From: Bacillota bacterium
GTDB lineage: Bacteria; Bacillota_I; Bacilli_A; RF39; UBA660
Length of the DNA stretch: 34,098 nt
Reading direction: 5' to 3'
Assembly (NCBI GenBank): GCA_022771715.1
Contig: JALELF010000043.1
Coordinates: 1 to 34,098 of the forward strand
The notes under the pieces were generated by a model that saw nothing but the letters and a program-made list of their open reading frames with translations, searched no databases and had not been told where the DNA came from. Position numbers and translations under genes: made by a program. Below, in pieces: positions 9,226-18,313 of this stretch. Position 1 is the stretch's first letter; each line of letters starts with the position of its first letter.

Positions 9226-10020
9226 ATGATAAATTGGTTTGTTAATTTAAATCATACAATTCAAGCTTTGATTGCGACTATATTTACATGGAGTATAACA
9301 GCGCTTGGTGCTTCTTTAGTTTTTATGTTTAAAAAAATAAACAAAAATGTTATGGATGCTATGCTAGGATTTGCGGCTGGAATAATGATTTCTGCTTCTT
9401 TTTTCTCTTTGATTTCACCTGCTATTGAAATGGCTAATACTTTAAATATTAATTCTTGGGTTACTATTTCCATTGGATTTTTATGTGGCGGACTTTTATT
9501 ATTTGTTGGTGACAAATTATATAATAAATTTGACAATAAATTAGAAAAAAGTAACAGTAAAAAAAGATGTATAATGCTAATATTTTCGATAACTCTGCAT
9601 AATATTCCAGAGGGATTAGCAGTAGGATGTGCTTTTGGCTCTATAAAATATGGTTTAGGTGGTGCCACACTAATTGCGGCTTGTTTACTAGCATTAGGTA
9701 TAGGTATCCAAAACTTTCCAGAAGGAACGGCAGTAAGTGTTCCACTTAGAAGAGAAGGATTATCAAGAAAAAAAGCTTTCTTTTATGGACAGTTAAGTGG
9801 TATTGTTGAACCTATTAGTGGTGTAATTGGTGCTTTATTAGTTCTTAAAATAAGATATTTACTTCCTTTTCTACTAGCTTTTGCAGCAGGTGCTATGATT
9901 TATGTGGTTGTGCAAGAATTAATTCCAGAAAGTCAAACTAATGAAAAAAAAGATTTAATGGCAATTTTTACTTTAATTGGTTTTTCTGTTATGATGATTT
10001 TAGATGTAGCTTTAGGATAA
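9226..10020 (+). CDS. ZIP family metal transporter
   Basis: TLHNIPEGLAVG, NFPEGTAVSVPLR, GQLSGIVEPISG motifs; RBS aggagg. Confidence 0.93.
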   Translation: MINWFVNLNHTIQALIATIFTWSITALGASLVFMFKKINKNVMDAMLGFAAGIMISASFFSLISPAIEMANTLNINSWVTISIGFLCGGLLLFVGDKLYNKFDNKLEKSNSKKRCIMLIFSITLHNIPEGLAVGCAFGSIKYGLGGATLIAACLLALGIGIQNFPEGTAVSVPLRREGLSRKKAFFYGQLSGIVEPISGVIGALLVLKIRYLLPFLLAFAAGAMIYVVVQELIPESQTNEKKDLMAIFTLIGFSVMMILDVALG

Positions 10021-10036
10021 TTTTATCCTTTTTTTT
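10015..10036 (+). terminator. Rho-independent terminator of ZIP gene, overlapping its stop codon
   Basis: GGATAA-TT-TTATCC followed by T8. Confidence 0.75.
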
Positions 10037-10039
10037 ATG

Positions 10040-10062
10040 AAAAAAGACTTATTTCTAAGTCT
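10040..10062 (-). terminator. Terminator of spoVG
   Basis: Minus strand AGACTTA-GAAA-TAAGTCT then TTTTTC. Confidence 0.75.
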
Positions 10063-10342
10063 ATTCTTCTTCCCACTTTGCAGCTTCTTCTTTATATTTA
10101 TTAATTATTTCTTTTTCAATCATAACACGTGTTTCTTGATTAATTGGATGTGCTACATCGGAATATCCTCCAGTAGCTTTTTTTCTACTTGGCATTGCAG
10201 CATATAATCCTCTTTCGCCTTCAAGTATTCTAATATCATGGACAGCAAAACAATCATCAATTAACATTAATGCAAATCCTTTTAATCTTGGGTCCTTTGT
10301 ATCTGCTTTAGGTTTATAAATTGTTACAGATGTTATTCTCAT
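10061..10342 (-). CDS. spoVG: SpoVG family regulator
   Basis: MRITSVTIYKPKADTKDPRLKGFALMLIDDCFAVHDIRILEGERGLYAAMPSRK. Confidence 0.97.
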   Translation of the reverse strand: MRITSVTIYKPKADTKDPRLKGFALMLIDDCFAVHDIRILEGERGLYAAMPSRKKATGGYSDVAHPINQETRVMIEKEIINKYKEEAAKWEEE

Positions 10343-10416
10343 GTAAAATCCTCCTTCAATTATGTATTACATTATAAGTTTATAATATTTTATATTTAAA
10401 ATCAAGTACTTTTGAA

Positions 10417-10635
10417 TTAAAAATCTATTTTTATTGTTTTGGTTATTACATCAGAATAAGTAAAAGATTTGATTTCTTTGTTTTCATCTTTTACTTCTAC
10501 TAAAAATATATTTTTATAAAGCTCCTTTATAACTACTTTATATTTTTCATATTTATTTCTTCCTAAACTATATTTTATAATGGCTTCTTTTCCAATGTGA
10601 GAGTTAAGCTTTTCCTTAACTAAATTGGGATTCAT
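10417..10635 (-). CDS. veg: Veg family protein
   Basis: Short beta protein with Veg-like layout, adjacent to yabG as in B. subtilis. Confidence 0.75.
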   Translation of the reverse strand: MNPNLVKEKLNSHIGKEAIIKYSLGRNKYEKYKVVIKELYKNIFLVEVKDENKEIKSFTYSDVITKTIKIDF

Positions 10636-10643
10636 TTACCCTC

Positions 10644-11423
10644 CTATCTTGGATATCCAACATACATAGTCCCTTTAGTTTTTATTCCCCCAATTCCATC
10701 TTTTCCATATTTAGTTGTTTCAAGTAATTTCTTTAAATCTATATCTTCATTAACATTTGATAAACTCATTTTAGTCGCAATTACTGCAGGATCTAAAGCA
10801 TGAATATTGATTCTTTTAGGACTAGAGGCAAAATTGGCTCCAGCTTTTATTAATTCTTCATAATCCGACTGACAAGCACCCGCTATTATAATTAGTTTTT
10901 CGTGACTCTTTTCGTATCTTCTTGCCTTTTTAATTGCTTCTACAAAATTAGAACTATTTTTATAAGCATTTATATTATTTTTTTCACCTTTTCTTTTATA
11001 ATAAGCATCATGACCAGTTATTACGACAATATTAGGATTATATTCTTCCAATAAATCTATTATATTGTTTTTTATATTGCATTCTTCTTCCACAATACCT
11101 GTAGCCCAAATATTAGCATCTTCATAGAATTTTAAACACTTATCTAAGTATTCTTTATCTCCATCTATATGTAATATTTTTCCTGGTAAATAAAAATAGT
11201 CACCCCTATCTAAATCTTTAATAGGCTTTATTCTTTCTAAATATTCTAAATCTTCTTTTACTTCATCTGTATATTTTTTTAAATCACTTATAGTACTATC
11301 AGCACATAGTCTAAAGTTAAGACCTTTTAAATAACAAGTATTATCTATAATATCAGTTATAATAAAAATAATATCATTATTATAAGAATTTCTAGTTACT
11401 TTGTCTCCTATTTTAAAATCCAT
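10644..11423 (-). CDS. yabG: Sporulation protease YabG
   Basis: KIGDKVTRNSYNNDIIF, VVITGHDAYYK, IIAGACQSDYEELIKAGANFASSPKRINIHALDP. Confidence 0.92.
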   Translation of the reverse strand: MDFKIGDKVTRNSYNNDIIFIITDIIDNTCYLKGLNFRLCADSTISDLKKYTDEVKEDLEYLERIKPIKDLDRGDYFYLPGKILHIDGDKEYLDKCLKFYEDANIWATGIVEEECNIKNNIIDLLEEYNPNIVVITGHDAYYKRKGEKNNINAYKNSSNFVEAIKKARRYEKSHEKLIIIAGACQSDYEELIKAGANFASSPKRINIHALDPAVIATKMSLSNVNEDIDLKKLLETTKYGKDGIGGIKTKGTMYVGYPR

Positions 11424-11459
11424 AATATCACCATTTAATTATATGAGACATTATGGATT

Positions 11460-11888
11460 TTATTCTAATATAAACTTATTTGTTTTAAGAAGTCTTTCTA
11501 TATTATTAGCAGTCGTAGAAACTATTATTTTATCTATCTCTATTCCATTAAAACTAATTAAATTAGCTTCTTTATTATAATTATTGTTTCTTAACAAGTT
11601 TCTATATTCATTAGTAAATAAAATTAAATTATTTTGATTGGTTGAATTAGTAAATGTATAAACATAACTTGTTAATTTTGTTTTAGGATAAATAGCAATT
11701 ATTTTTATTTCTTCATTTATATAATTTAAAATATTTTTTGTCGTTAACTTAGTATTTAATTTATATAATTTATAAGTGTTATCATTTATAGCTACTACTT
11801 TTAAGTCAGTATTTTCTACTTTATAATTTATAAAAAATATATTTATTATTAAAAATATAACCAATAATAGTTTTTTCATAAAATTCAC
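11460..11888 (-). CDS. Hypothetical N-terminally anchored protein
   Basis: ORF with N-terminal hydrophobic helix; no recognised family. Confidence 0.5.
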   Translation of the reverse strand: MNFMKKLLLVIFLIINIFFINYKVENTDLKVVAINDNTYKLYKLNTKLTTKNILNYINEEIKIIAIYPKTKLTSYVYTFTNSTNQNNLILFTNEYRNLLRNNNYNKEANLISFNGIEIDKIIVSTTANNIERLLKTNKFILE

Positions 11889-11914
11889 CAGTTATATTAT
11901 TAACAAATATATAA

Positions 11915-11940
11915 TAAAAATGCTTATTACTAAGCATTTT
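11915..11940 (-). terminator. Terminator downstream of thrS
   Basis: AAAATGCTTA/TAAGCATTTT stem, 4-nt loop, T-rich tail on minus strand. Confidence 0.65.
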
Positions 11941-11948
11941 ATAATAAT

Positions 11949-13697
11949 TTATATATTTTTACTTTTGTTTTTTATAGCATCATTTATTTTTTGAACAAAT
12001 TCATCTATTGATAAAGTAGTTGTATCTTTTGAACCAAATACTCTATAACTTACAGTTTTTTCGTTTACTTCATTATCACCTATTATTAAAGTTAAAGGTA
12101 TTTTTTTAGTTTGACTTTCACGCATTGTGTATGATAGTTTTTCATTACGATCATCTAAATTAACTCTTATATTATTTTCTTCGAGTATTTGTTTTAATTT
12201 ATTACTATAATCTAAATGATATTCATTGTTTACTGGTATTATATTAACTTGAACTGGACTAAGCCATAATGGGAAAGCTCCTGCATAATGTTCTATTAAT
12301 ATACCAATAAATCTTTCAATAGAACCATAAATTACACGATGTAACATAACTGGTCTTTTTTTACTTCCATCTGAATCTACATAAGTTAAATCAAATCTTT
12401 CTGGTAAATTCATATCTAGTTGAATTGTTCCACATTGCCATACACGACCTAATGAATCTTTTATATGAAAATCAAGTTTTGGTCCATAGAAAGCTCCATC
12501 TCCTGGATTTATTTTGCAATCATGACCTGATGCATGACAAGCATCTTCTAGAGCTTTTTCAGATTTATTCCAAATATCAATACTACCTATGTATTTTTCT
12601 TCTGGTCTAGTAGATAATTCAATATCATAAGTAAGTCCAAAAATAGAATACATTCTATCAATAAAACGAATTAATTTTATTACTTCATCTTCAATTTGAT
12701 CTTCTCTCATAAATATATGAGCATCATCTTGTGTAAATGTTCTTACTCTAAACAAACCATTTAAAGCTCCACTTGCTTCATGACGATGGACTTGTCCTAA
12801 TTCACCAATTCTAAGTGGTAAATCTTTATAAGAATGTAATGAATTTTTATAAACAAGCATTCCTCCAGGGCAATTCATTGGTTTTATAGCGAAAATTCTA
12901 TCATCTATTTCACTTGTATACATATTTTCTCTATAATTATACCAATGACCAGATAATTCCCAAAGTTCTTTATTTAACATAATAGGAGTCTTAACAAATT
13001 GATATCCCTCTTTTGTATGTTCTTTATACCAAAAATTTTCAAGTTCATTTCTTAAAATCATACCATTATTTAAGAAGAAAGGAAATCCTGGTCCATACTC
13101 ACTCATCATAAATAAATCTAATTCTCTTCCTAGTTTTTTATGATCTCTTTTTTTAGCTTCTTCTAAAAATTCTAGATACTTATTTAAGTCTTCTTCATTT
13201 TCAAAACAAATTCCATATATTCTTTGTAGCATTTTATTTTTAGAATCACCTTTAAAATAAGCACCACTTACTTTTAATAGTTTAAAATATTTTAAATCTT
13301 TAACTGTTTCTAAATGTGGACCTCTACAAAGATCAGTAAAGTCACCTTGTGTATAACAAGAAATGACATTAGATTCATCCATATTATTTATTAAATCTAA
13401 TTTGTATTCATCATCTTTAAACATTTCTAAAGCTTCTGCCTTAGTTATTTCATGTCTTACAATTCTCTTACCATCTTTTGCGATTTTCTTCATTTCTTTT
13501 TCTATTTTAGATAAATCTTCATCATTAATTACATCATTACCTAAATCAATATCATAATAAAAACCATCTTCTATAACAGGTCCTACCCAAAATTTAGCAT
13601 GTGGATATAAATGACGTACTGCTTGCGCTAATAAATGCGCACAACTATGGTTCATTACACTTAATTTTTTATCTTCTTTTATGTTTATCATTTTCAT
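11949..13697 (-). CDS. thrS: Threonyl-tRNA synthetase lacking N-terminal TGS domain
   Basis: Editing domain NHSCAHLLAQAV and CYTQGDFTDLCRGPHL; class II core with MNCPGGML; 582 aa. Confidence 0.95.
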   Translation of the reverse strand: MKMINIKEDKKLSVMNHSCAHLLAQAVRHLYPHAKFWVGPVIEDGFYYDIDLGNDVINDEDLSKIEKEMKKIAKDGKRIVRHEITKAEALEMFKDDEYKLDLINNMDESNVISCYTQGDFTDLCRGPHLETVKDLKYFKLLKVSGAYFKGDSKNKMLQRIYGICFENEEDLNKYLEFLEEAKKRDHKKLGRELDLFMMSEYGPGFPFFLNNGMILRNELENFWYKEHTKEGYQFVKTPIMLNKELWELSGHWYNYRENMYTSEIDDRIFAIKPMNCPGGMLVYKNSLHSYKDLPLRIGELGQVHRHEASGALNGLFRVRTFTQDDAHIFMREDQIEDEVIKLIRFIDRMYSIFGLTYDIELSTRPEEKYIGSIDIWNKSEKALEDACHASGHDCKINPGDGAFYGPKLDFHIKDSLGRVWQCGTIQLDMNLPERFDLTYVDSDGSKKRPVMLHRVIYGSIERFIGILIEHYAGAFPLWLSPVQVNIIPVNNEYHLDYSNKLKQILEENNIRVNLDDRNEKLSYTMRESQTKKIPLTLIIGDNEVNEKTVSYRVFGSKDTTTLSIDEFVQKINDAIKNKSKNI

Positions 13698-13839
13698 TAT
13701 TCCTTTCCATCATTTCTTTCATTATTTGTCTTTTTACAAGTTGAATTTTTTGTTTAAGTATTTCACTTTCTTCTTCTGTCTTAGCCATATAAAGATTAAA
13801 TCTCAAATTTCTAAGTTTCTTTTTTAATTCATCGTTCAA
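13669..13839 (-). CDS. 56-aa L29-like small protein, TTG start, overlapping thrS start
   Basis: LNDELKKKLRNLRFNLYMAKTEEESEILKQKIQLVKRQIMKEMMERN resembles L29 (NLRFxL then basic helix); supplied ORF start (MVPRLN) lies inside the T-box so start moved to TTG 13839; SD GGGAG 8 nt upstream. Confidence 0.6.
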   Translation of the reverse strand: MNDELKKKLRNLRFNLYMAKTEEESEILKQKIQLVKRQIMKEMMERNNENDKHKRR

Positions 13840-14041
13840 AAAAACACTCCCTTCATTAAAAGGAGCGTTTAAACGCGGTACCATCCTACCTTATATCTTA
13901 ATTATTTTAACGGATTTTACCGGAATTACTTTTAATAATTCAGCTATTAGGTAGTAATTATTAATCTATCCATTATCTTCCACCAACCGATAACTCTCTT
14001 TAAGAAACATTATTAATAATCTCGTCCTAAATCATTGCTTT
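13840..14041 (-). promoter_or_regulatory. T-box riboswitch leader (thrS operon)
   Basis: Minus strand GGTAGGATGGTACCGCG antiterminator motif; terminator ACGCTCCTT..AAGGGAGTGT + T7; promoter TTGACT-16-TATAAT at 14075-14048; Stem I GGTTGGTGGAA distal element; ACC candidate specifier. Confidence 0.9.
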
Positions 14042-14080
14042 ATATAAATTATAATACAATTATCCAAAAAGTCAATATTT

Positions 14081-15739
14081 TTAAATAGACTTTGAATCTG
14101 TTTTTATATATTTTTCAATAACACTAGTATTTGACTCAACTGTTTTAATAAAATCAAGTAATGGTATTTTAGCCTCAAATGTAACTTTACCATCATATAA
14201 ATCAGTAAAAATAAGAATATAATCACCAAAATTTAAATCAATTTTATAATTACCATGAGCTATAGCATTTCTTATACCTTCAATAATAGCTCTATTTTTT
14301 ATATGATTAATATTATTAAGATAATAAGATTTTAAATTACTTAAATGTTTCTTTTTTTCAGATAGTTTATTTTTTAATTCGTTTTTCTTTTCTTCTAACT
14401 TTTGTAAATTATTGTTTATTGTAGTCTCTGCTTTTGAATTACCCTTTTCTTTAACAATTTTTAAACTTTTTAGATTTTCAGTTATTTTATCTTCTATTTT
14501 TTTTATAACATTACTTATACTATTACAACTGTTTTCAACTTCACTTATTTTAACTTCATCTATTGTAACAATTGATGGATTAATTAAAGATAGATCAAGT
14601 AAAGAATAATCAAAACCATTATTTTGAAAATTATCAAATTCTAAAGAATCTTTATAGTAATCATCTAAAGAATATGAAAATAAAGCATTAAACATAGCAA
14701 TACAAACACTAGCTAAGTTATTATAATCAATAATCAAAGGTCTTTCATATGTTTCTATTAATCTTTGTTTTAATACATTAAAACTATTAGTTTTTTCTAA
14801 TTCTGAAAGTATCAACAAGTTTAAAAGATTAGAATATAAAGGATTCATTTTTTCATAATCTTTATTTAAATAAGGCTTTATTTCTTCGCCGATAAACAAT
14901 AATTGTGCTTCATAGTTTAAATTATCAGGACATTTTTCTTTTATATAATAAACAAGTTTATCTATATCTTGATCATTTTCTATAGACATACGATTTATTT
15001 TAAACTCATAATTAGAATCTAAGTTATTTTTAAATTGACTCATATGTATTAACTTTTTATCTTTTTTATATTTATTGAAAGCTTCTTCAAAATCGTTTAA
15101 AACACTAAGTTCTATATTTTTAGAATCGCTTCGTGTCAAAACAAATTCTATACAATAAAAATCTTTTATAACATTTCTTAATTCTTTATCATTAACTATA
15201 GGGTTTTGACGATGTGAAATATTTCTATCAATAATAATAAGGTCTCTTTTATTTTTATTTCTTTCTCTATCTTTTAAATATCTTGACAAAGCATTTACTA
15301 TAAAAGTAGATAATTTATTTATTCTTACTTTTACTTCATTTTCATCATCAATATTAAGCATGATTCGGTTATGATTTAAATCAAGAGTAAAATCTCCATG
15401 TGCTAATTTATTTCTTAATTTAGACACTAATTCAGCAGCACTATTAAATACATAATTATCTATCATATAACCATTAGGTACTTTAGAAGCAATAAGTTCT
15501 ACTGATTGTTCTAATAAGTTACCAAACAAATTTGATTCATAGGTTTCCTTCTTTAAAACTATGTCTTCTTTGATTGCTAATAATATGTTAGACATACATC
15601 CAACCTCTGCTCCATAAATATTTCCATCATTGAAAATATTTTTACAATTACCAGCACTATTACCTAAAATACCTTGTAAATAATCAAAATATGCCTGATT
15701 GGCATTATAATAATCAACTATACTTTTTCTTTTATCCAT
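14081..15739 (-). CDS. Dual HEPN-motif coiled-coil protein, unknown function
   Basis: LRNKLAHGDFTLDL (R109..H114) and IRNAIAHGNYKIDL (R490..H495), R-x4-H motifs; Lys/Glu-rich coiled coil between. Confidence 0.6.
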   Translation of the reverse strand: MDKRKSIVDYYNANQAYFDYLQGILGNSAGNCKNIFNDGNIYGAEVGCMSNILLAIKEDIVLKKETYESNLFGNLLEQSVELIASKVPNGYMIDNYVFNSAAELVSKLRNKLAHGDFTLDLNHNRIMLNIDDENEVKVRINKLSTFIVNALSRYLKDRERNKNKRDLIIIDRNISHRQNPIVNDKELRNVIKDFYCIEFVLTRSDSKNIELSVLNDFEEAFNKYKKDKKLIHMSQFKNNLDSNYEFKINRMSIENDQDIDKLVYYIKEKCPDNLNYEAQLLFIGEEIKPYLNKDYEKMNPLYSNLLNLLILSELEKTNSFNVLKQRLIETYERPLIIDYNNLASVCIAMFNALFSYSLDDYYKDSLEFDNFQNNGFDYSLLDLSLINPSIVTIDEVKISEVENSCNSISNVIKKIEDKITENLKSLKIVKEKGNSKAETTINNNLQKLEEKKNELKNKLSEKKKHLSNLKSYYLNNINHIKNRAIIEGIRNAIAHGNYKIDLNFGDYILIFTDLYDGKVTFEAKIPLLDFIKTVESNTSVIEKYIKTDSKSI

Positions 15740-15753
15740 ATTTTACCTTTCTT

Positions 15754-15872
15754 TTAAATTGTTTTAACTTTTTTGTTTATAAAATCTTCAATAACATTTT
15801 TATTAGCATCAATTAAGTCAGCAAAATCATATAAAGATATTTCTGCCTTAAAAGTCATTCTTTCTTATCCAT
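15754..15872 (-). pseudogene. Deletion remnant of a paralog of the 552-aa dual HEPN-motif gene
   Basis: ATGGATAAGAAAGAATGA (MDKKE*, cf. MDKRKS) joined out of frame to MTFKAEISLYDFADLIDANKNVIEDFINKKVKTI*, matching C-terminus VTFEAKIPLLDFIKTVESNTSVIEKYIKT. Confidence 0.75.
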
Positions 15873-15888
15873 ATTTCCTCTTTAAAGC

Positions 15889-15908
15889 AAAAAGAGCACT
15901 AATGTGCT
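15889..15908 (-). terminator. Terminator directly after valS stop
   Basis: AGCAC-ATTA-GTGCT then CTTTTT on minus strand. Confidence 0.65.
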
Positions 15909-18313
15909 TATTCGCTTTCTAAATTAAGGCTTATTTCTGAAACCTCATAGCCATTATCAATTAATTCTATATTTAAATTTTCAATAAATAAAGTTGCTTT
16001 AAAATCTTTTATACTTTCATTAATTGCGTCATTTAACTCTTTACATACTTTTAAACTTAAATTAGCAATAGGTGTTTTTAATGAAACACTGCTTTTAGTC
16101 TTTTCACCGCGTGAAATACTTATAATTTCATTAATCATATCACCATATAAAACTTCTTTATTAAAATCAAAATCAAACTCTTTTATTTCAGTTAAATGTA
16201 TAGATTTTCCTTTATATATCTCTTTATATATTTCTTCAGTAATAAATGGGAAGAAAATAGAAAAGTCTTGTAATAATTTAAACAAAATCATATAACAAGT
16301 TTTTTGACCTGAATATCTAGGTAATTCTCCGAATTCTTCTGGTCTATATAATCTATGTTTAACAATTTCAATATAGTTATCACAAAAATCCCAAAAGAAT
16401 TTTTCTAAAGTGTTTAAGGCTAATCCTACTTCATAACTATCTAAATATTTTATAAAATTGCTTTCCATATCTTGGTATTTACCAAGTATCCATCTATCTA
16501 TATATTCAAAATTAGATATATTTTTATCTTCAAAGTCAGCTAAATGCATTTCAATAAATTTAGATACATTAAATATTTTATTAATTAATTTCTTACCTCT
16601 TAAGAATGTTTCATCACTAAATATTATATCAGTGCCAAGTCTTCCTGAGCCTGCCCAATATCTTATAACATCTGCTGAATATGTATCAATTAAATCCATT
16701 GGTTCTACTTTGCTATTACCTTTACTTTTACTGATTTTTTCACCTTTATTAGCCATTACAAATCCTGAAATCATAACATTTTCCCAAGGCTTAGTTCCAA
16801 ACATGTAATAGTTTTTAACAATTGTATAAAAATCCCAAGTACGAATAATATCATGAGCATTACATCTTAAACTCATTGGCTTTAAAATATCTTCATAATT
16901 ATCTGCCTCACCATATTTCATATTAATTAGAGGTGTTCCACTAGAAGTAGCCCAAGTATCCATTACGTCTACTTCTGGCATAAATTCTTTAGAGCCACAA
17001 GAACAAGCTTCTTTTGGACTAGTTGTAAGTGGATTAACTGGTAAATCTTCTACTCTAGCAAACATAGGCTTACCACAATTTTTACAATACCAAACTGGAA
17101 ATGGTACACCAAAATATCTTTGTCTTGATATACACCAGTCCCACATTACATTAGAAACCCATTCATTATATCTTGCTTTCATATGAGTTGGATGCCAATT
17201 GATCTCATCTCCAATACGTAAAAATTCATCTTTATGATTCATTATATCAATAAACCACTGTTTCATTACTGAATACTCTACTTCTCTTCCACATCTTTCA
17301 TGAGTTTGAACTTCATGCTCAAGTTCCTCTATTTTAACAATATAGCCACCATTTTGTAAATCTTCTATTATTTGTTTTCTTGCTTCTTTTATTTTAAGAC
17401 CACCATAGTTTGGAACTGAATCAATAATTCTACCATCACTTGTAAAAATATTTTTAAGTGGTAAATTATACTTTTTCCACCATTCAATATCTGTTTGATC
17501 TCCAAAGGTACAGCACATAACTACTCCTGTACCCTTAGTAGCATCTACTTTTTCATCTGCCAAAATAGGTACTGTTATATCTATTACAGGAATAACTGCT
17601 TCTTTTCCAATTAAATTCTTATGTTTTTCATCACTTGGATTTACAAATACACAAACAATTGCAGGAAGTAATTCTGGTCTTGTCGTAGCAATTGTAAAAG
17701 TAATGCCATCAGTTGTTTTAAAATTAACATAGTTAAATGTAGTCTTAACTGTTTTTGTTTCTAATTCAGCTTGTGCGATTGAAGTTAAACATTCATTACA
17801 CCATAAAGCTGGACTTTCTTTATGATAACAATATCCTTTATCTACTAATTTTAAGAATGATGCTTGACTTATTTTAATAGTTGATGGACTTACTGTTTTA
17901 TAACTATTAGTAAGATTAGCACTTACTCCTAACTTACTAAATAATGTCTTAAACTCATTTTCATATTTATCAGTTGTTTCATAACAAAGTTTAGAAAATT
18001 CTTCTCTTCCTATTTCATGAGCTTTTTTGCCTTGTTCTTTTTCAACTAATCTTTCACTAGGTAAACCATTATCATCAAAACCAAATGGATAGAAAACATT
18101 ATATCCCATAAGTCTTTTATAGCGCGCTATCATTTCAGCTTGTGAATATGAAAATATATGACCTATATGAATCTTACCATTAACTGTTGGTGGGGGTGTA
18201 TCAATAGAAAAAACTTTTCTATTATCTCTTTTAAATTCATATATCTTATTTTCTTGCCAATAATTTAACCATTTATTTTCTTTTTCTTTAAAATCATATT
18301 TTTTATCTAACAT
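15908..18313 (-). CDS. valS: Valyl-tRNA synthetase, archaeal-type (type 2)
   Basis: HIGH (HIGHIFSYSQAEMIARYKRLMGYNVFYPFGFDDNGLPSERLVE) and KISKSKGN; CNAHDIIRTWDFYTIVK. Confidence 0.95.
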   Translation of the reverse strand: MLDKKYDFKEKENKWLNYWQENKIYEFKRDNRKVFSIDTPPPTVNGKIHIGHIFSYSQAEMIARYKRLMGYNVFYPFGFDDNGLPSERLVEKEQGKKAHEIGREEFSKLCYETTDKYENEFKTLFSKLGVSANLTNSYKTVSPSTIKISQASFLKLVDKGYCYHKESPALWCNECLTSIAQAELETKTVKTTFNYVNFKTTDGITFTIATTRPELLPAIVCVFVNPSDEKHKNLIGKEAVIPVIDITVPILADEKVDATKGTGVVMCCTFGDQTDIEWWKKYNLPLKNIFTSDGRIIDSVPNYGGLKIKEARKQIIEDLQNGGYIVKIEELEHEVQTHERCGREVEYSVMKQWFIDIMNHKDEFLRIGDEINWHPTHMKARYNEWVSNVMWDWCISRQRYFGVPFPVWYCKNCGKPMFARVEDLPVNPLTTSPKEACSCGSKEFMPEVDVMDTWATSSGTPLINMKYGEADNYEDILKPMSLRCNAHDIIRTWDFYTIVKNYYMFGTKPWENVMISGFVMANKGEKISKSKGNSKVEPMDLIDTYSADVIRYWAGSGRLGTDIIFSDETFLRGKKLINKIFNVSKFIEMHLADFEDKNISNFEYIDRWILGKYQDMESNFIKYLDSYEVGLALNTLEKFFWDFCDNYIEIVKHRLYRPEEFGELPRYSGQKTCYMILFKLLQDFSIFFPFITEEIYKEIYKGKSIHLTEIKEFDFDFNKEVLYGDMINEIISISRGEKTKSSVSLKTPIANLSLKVCKELNDAINESIKDFKATLFIENLNIELIDNGYEVSEISLNLESE

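Noticed and set aside
13840-13884. Extended start (MVPRLNAPFNEGSVF) of the small ORF
   Set aside because: This part translates the T-box antiterminator/terminator; TTG 13839 with SD is more plausible.
14081-15739. Assignment to a named defence system
   Set aside because: Only HEPN-type motifs are visible; no recognised partner antitoxin (e.g. MNT) or nuclease neighbour, so no named system can be claimed.
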